The translations under genes and the position numbers were made by a program. Positions 55,701 to 58,700 of a stretch of 64,000 nt of DNA are shown here, one piece after another. Every line of letters begins with the position of its first letter. The stretch's first letter is position 1. The notes below the pieces were generated by a model. That model had not been told where the DNA came from. It was given only the letters and a program-made list of their open reading frames with translations, and made no database searches. This DNA comes from Branchiostoma floridae (lineage: Eukaryota; Chordata; Leptocardii; Amphioxiformes; Branchiostomatidae): assembly GCF_000003815.2 (NCBI RefSeq), contig NC_049981.1, positions 3,774,699-3,838,698 on the forward strand, in the 5' to 3' direction.

Positions 55701-58700
55701 TCTGTGTAGTGATCGGCTTTAAATATATCCCTAATGTGTATATAGTGATTCACCCCGCACACAGTGGTGACAGGGGTGAATAATTGCCCAGCTGTCTTGC
55801 TCTAGTATTACCAGATAAACTAGGACCACTCTACTCCTGTCAAAAAGGTGTGTAACTATTTTTTAAAAACGAACTCCAAAAATGCAGCAAACTTCTAATG
55901 CACGCTAAAGCACAATGGCTCACAATATATACCCCCATAGCAAACTGATCGCAATCAAATCAGAGGTTCTAAAGATATCTGTCCGGAAACACAAACTCCA
56001 AATCGTGATCCCTACCAAAAACAATACCTGTTTTTTTTCAAGCAGGTAACTATGCCTAAATCAGCTCATATTGACGGGCATTAATGTTGCAGTGAGACAT
56101 TTCTAATTTAGCAAATGAATAAAATTGATCCCAGTTTAATACATTATAAACTTAAAAAGATTTCCTTTAGCAACATTCAGAATATGTTGCGACAAGAAGT
56201 AGTACAGTCCAATAAGGGTTACTGATACGCTTATCAGGTAGCTATCAAAATAACCGATAAATTCGTATGATTTGCCAACGCGATGAAGGTATTGACCGAA
56301 AAATGATTGACAAAAAATTATCACTTTTCCAACTGTGCTTACAGGTAGATATACATACACTTTGATGAAAAAAACTCTTTTTTAACACTTGACCTGGCAT
56401 GTGGCTATCAATTTTTTAGGTTTCAAAGCGGACACCAGGCTGTGATTCACCAACCTGATAAAGGTATCTACAGAAACTTCGCTACAGAAAAAACACAAAA
56501 TTACTGTAAAGAGTACAGCTGTCATGTTTCAAAGAGGCATTCCACTCCAGATGGGACTGTTATTTTCCGATAGATATCAATTATAAAAAGTGACAAATGT
56601 GTGACACGCAACATTATACGCACGCGCATCACAAAGCATTCAGTCTTCTACAAAACTTGAAAAGTGAAAGTCCACCAAAGGTCGGCTGATCATGTTTTCA
56701 TCGATATATTATCTATTGTAAAATAACACTCCCTTCTGCAGTGGAATGCCCCTTTAAGGTGTTTGCCTACCTGCAACCACTGTCCGATGGCACTCGACGA
56801 GGCTGCCCATGCGGCTCCACCAGCAACCCCGTTGAACCGTCCCAGGTAAGGCGCAAGGTTGTAATTATAGTACGATGATGCAGTGATGCTGCCATCGGGT
56901 ATGGCACCAGACTCCATCCCAAGTGGGTTGAGACAGGCTGGGAGAACTGCAGCTGAGGTATAAAGTAGATGAAACCAATGACAAGAATGTATTTTTGTTT
57001 GCTATTTACCATAAGCTCATCTACAGTATTTTTTTTTGTTCAATGAGAAATTACAACGCTTTGGTACATACCACTACCATGAAGCTATATTTTTATGTGA
57101 ATGATGATGAAAGCTACAAAACTACGTTTGCACAAATTGATCTGTATTTATCGCCTCCATGAAATGTCATAGAGGTTATATTTTACCCTGTGATTGTGTG
57201 TCTGTGTGTGTGTGTGTGTGTGTAAACAAGATACCTCAAGTACAACTGGGTGGATTGGTTTGATACTTGGTGTGTTGGTAGGATGTGATAAAAGCTAGAA
57301 ATGATTAGATTTTGGTACCTTGGTACTGCAGCGCAACTTCCGGTTTTGCTATCTTAGTGTTCTGAACATGCTATGGTCACGATATTTGAGTATTAGATAG
57401 CTCTTGTGCTCAGGAAAAAAATGACATACGTTTGGGCCCCCTAGCGTCTAGTTTTGGGATAGCAGGGGCATTTTTGTAAAAAAAAAACTTCTGAAGAGGA
57501 TAACTCAAGATGGGAACAGCGGATTTTCATGATTTTTGGTCTGTAGGTACCTTAGACAATGTTGTACAAGATAAGATGCAAAATAGGAATACATTTGCAT
57601 GAGAATATTCTATCATAGCATGTTTTTCCATGTATCTCTTGTCCTGGACATGATATGGTCTTGACATTTAGCTGGTAGATAGCTTTCAGTGTCATGACAA
57701 AGTGGGGCAGGTTTCAGCTCCCTAACATTTAACATTTCGGAACTGCAGGGGCGTTTTTGTCAAGACATTCCAAAGAGGATTACTGCAGAAAGGATTGACG
57801 AATTAGCATCATTTTAGGCATGCAGGTAGCTTGGGCAAAGATATTCATTATGATATGCATGTTATGCAAATAAGGACTCAATTTGCATAATTAATGAGGG
57901 AATTGTATAATTTCATTGTTTGCAATAACTGGACTTCAATAAATGTAAAACTTGTTAATTATGATAGGTAAAATATAAGCAGAAACCAAATATGGTAATG
58001 AGGAACTAATTTGCATAATTTATGAAAGAATGGCAAAACCGCCCATTGGTTAATGATTTTATAATTTTGACATGTGTATGTTAGTAAATGATTAACAGCA
58101 TGCATAAATTTTTTTAAATGTGTTAGTCAATTGCATGAAATTCACAAAAGCTCTAAATATTCATGGAGGTATGGTGTCGCCGAACTCTAGTTCGAAAATG
58201 ATTTTGATGAAAACAATTAATTTCTACAGATAATTAGAAGATATCAAGTTGCGCAAAGGTGATTTTATAGCTTTCATTTTTATGTACATAAAAACATTGC
58301 GTCATTACAGTGGTATGCACCAAAGTGCGGTATTTTCTTTTAGAAAAAACAATATCAGTGGCGATAAAACCTGATGTCGTAATCCATATGGCCCAAAATG
58401 TCAGATTTATACTTATTTCATGCCCATCTATCAATATTCGTTATTCAGGTAAAAATGCCAATTTAGCCAGGTATAGAACCTTAGGTAAAGTACATATCCT
58501 ATACACAACATTCAGCGTCTGTTTACATTGTATAGAAATATTCTTATTTTTACCGTCGATTTTTTTTTGCATGTAACTCTTGGCTTTCTTTAAGCAACAA
58601 GATGAATTCTTAGAAAACAATATTCTCGGGGAATCGGTGGGGAAGTGTCCAATGATGTTCATCACAAAAGACTACATACCTTTGTGTTGCCATGTTTTAC

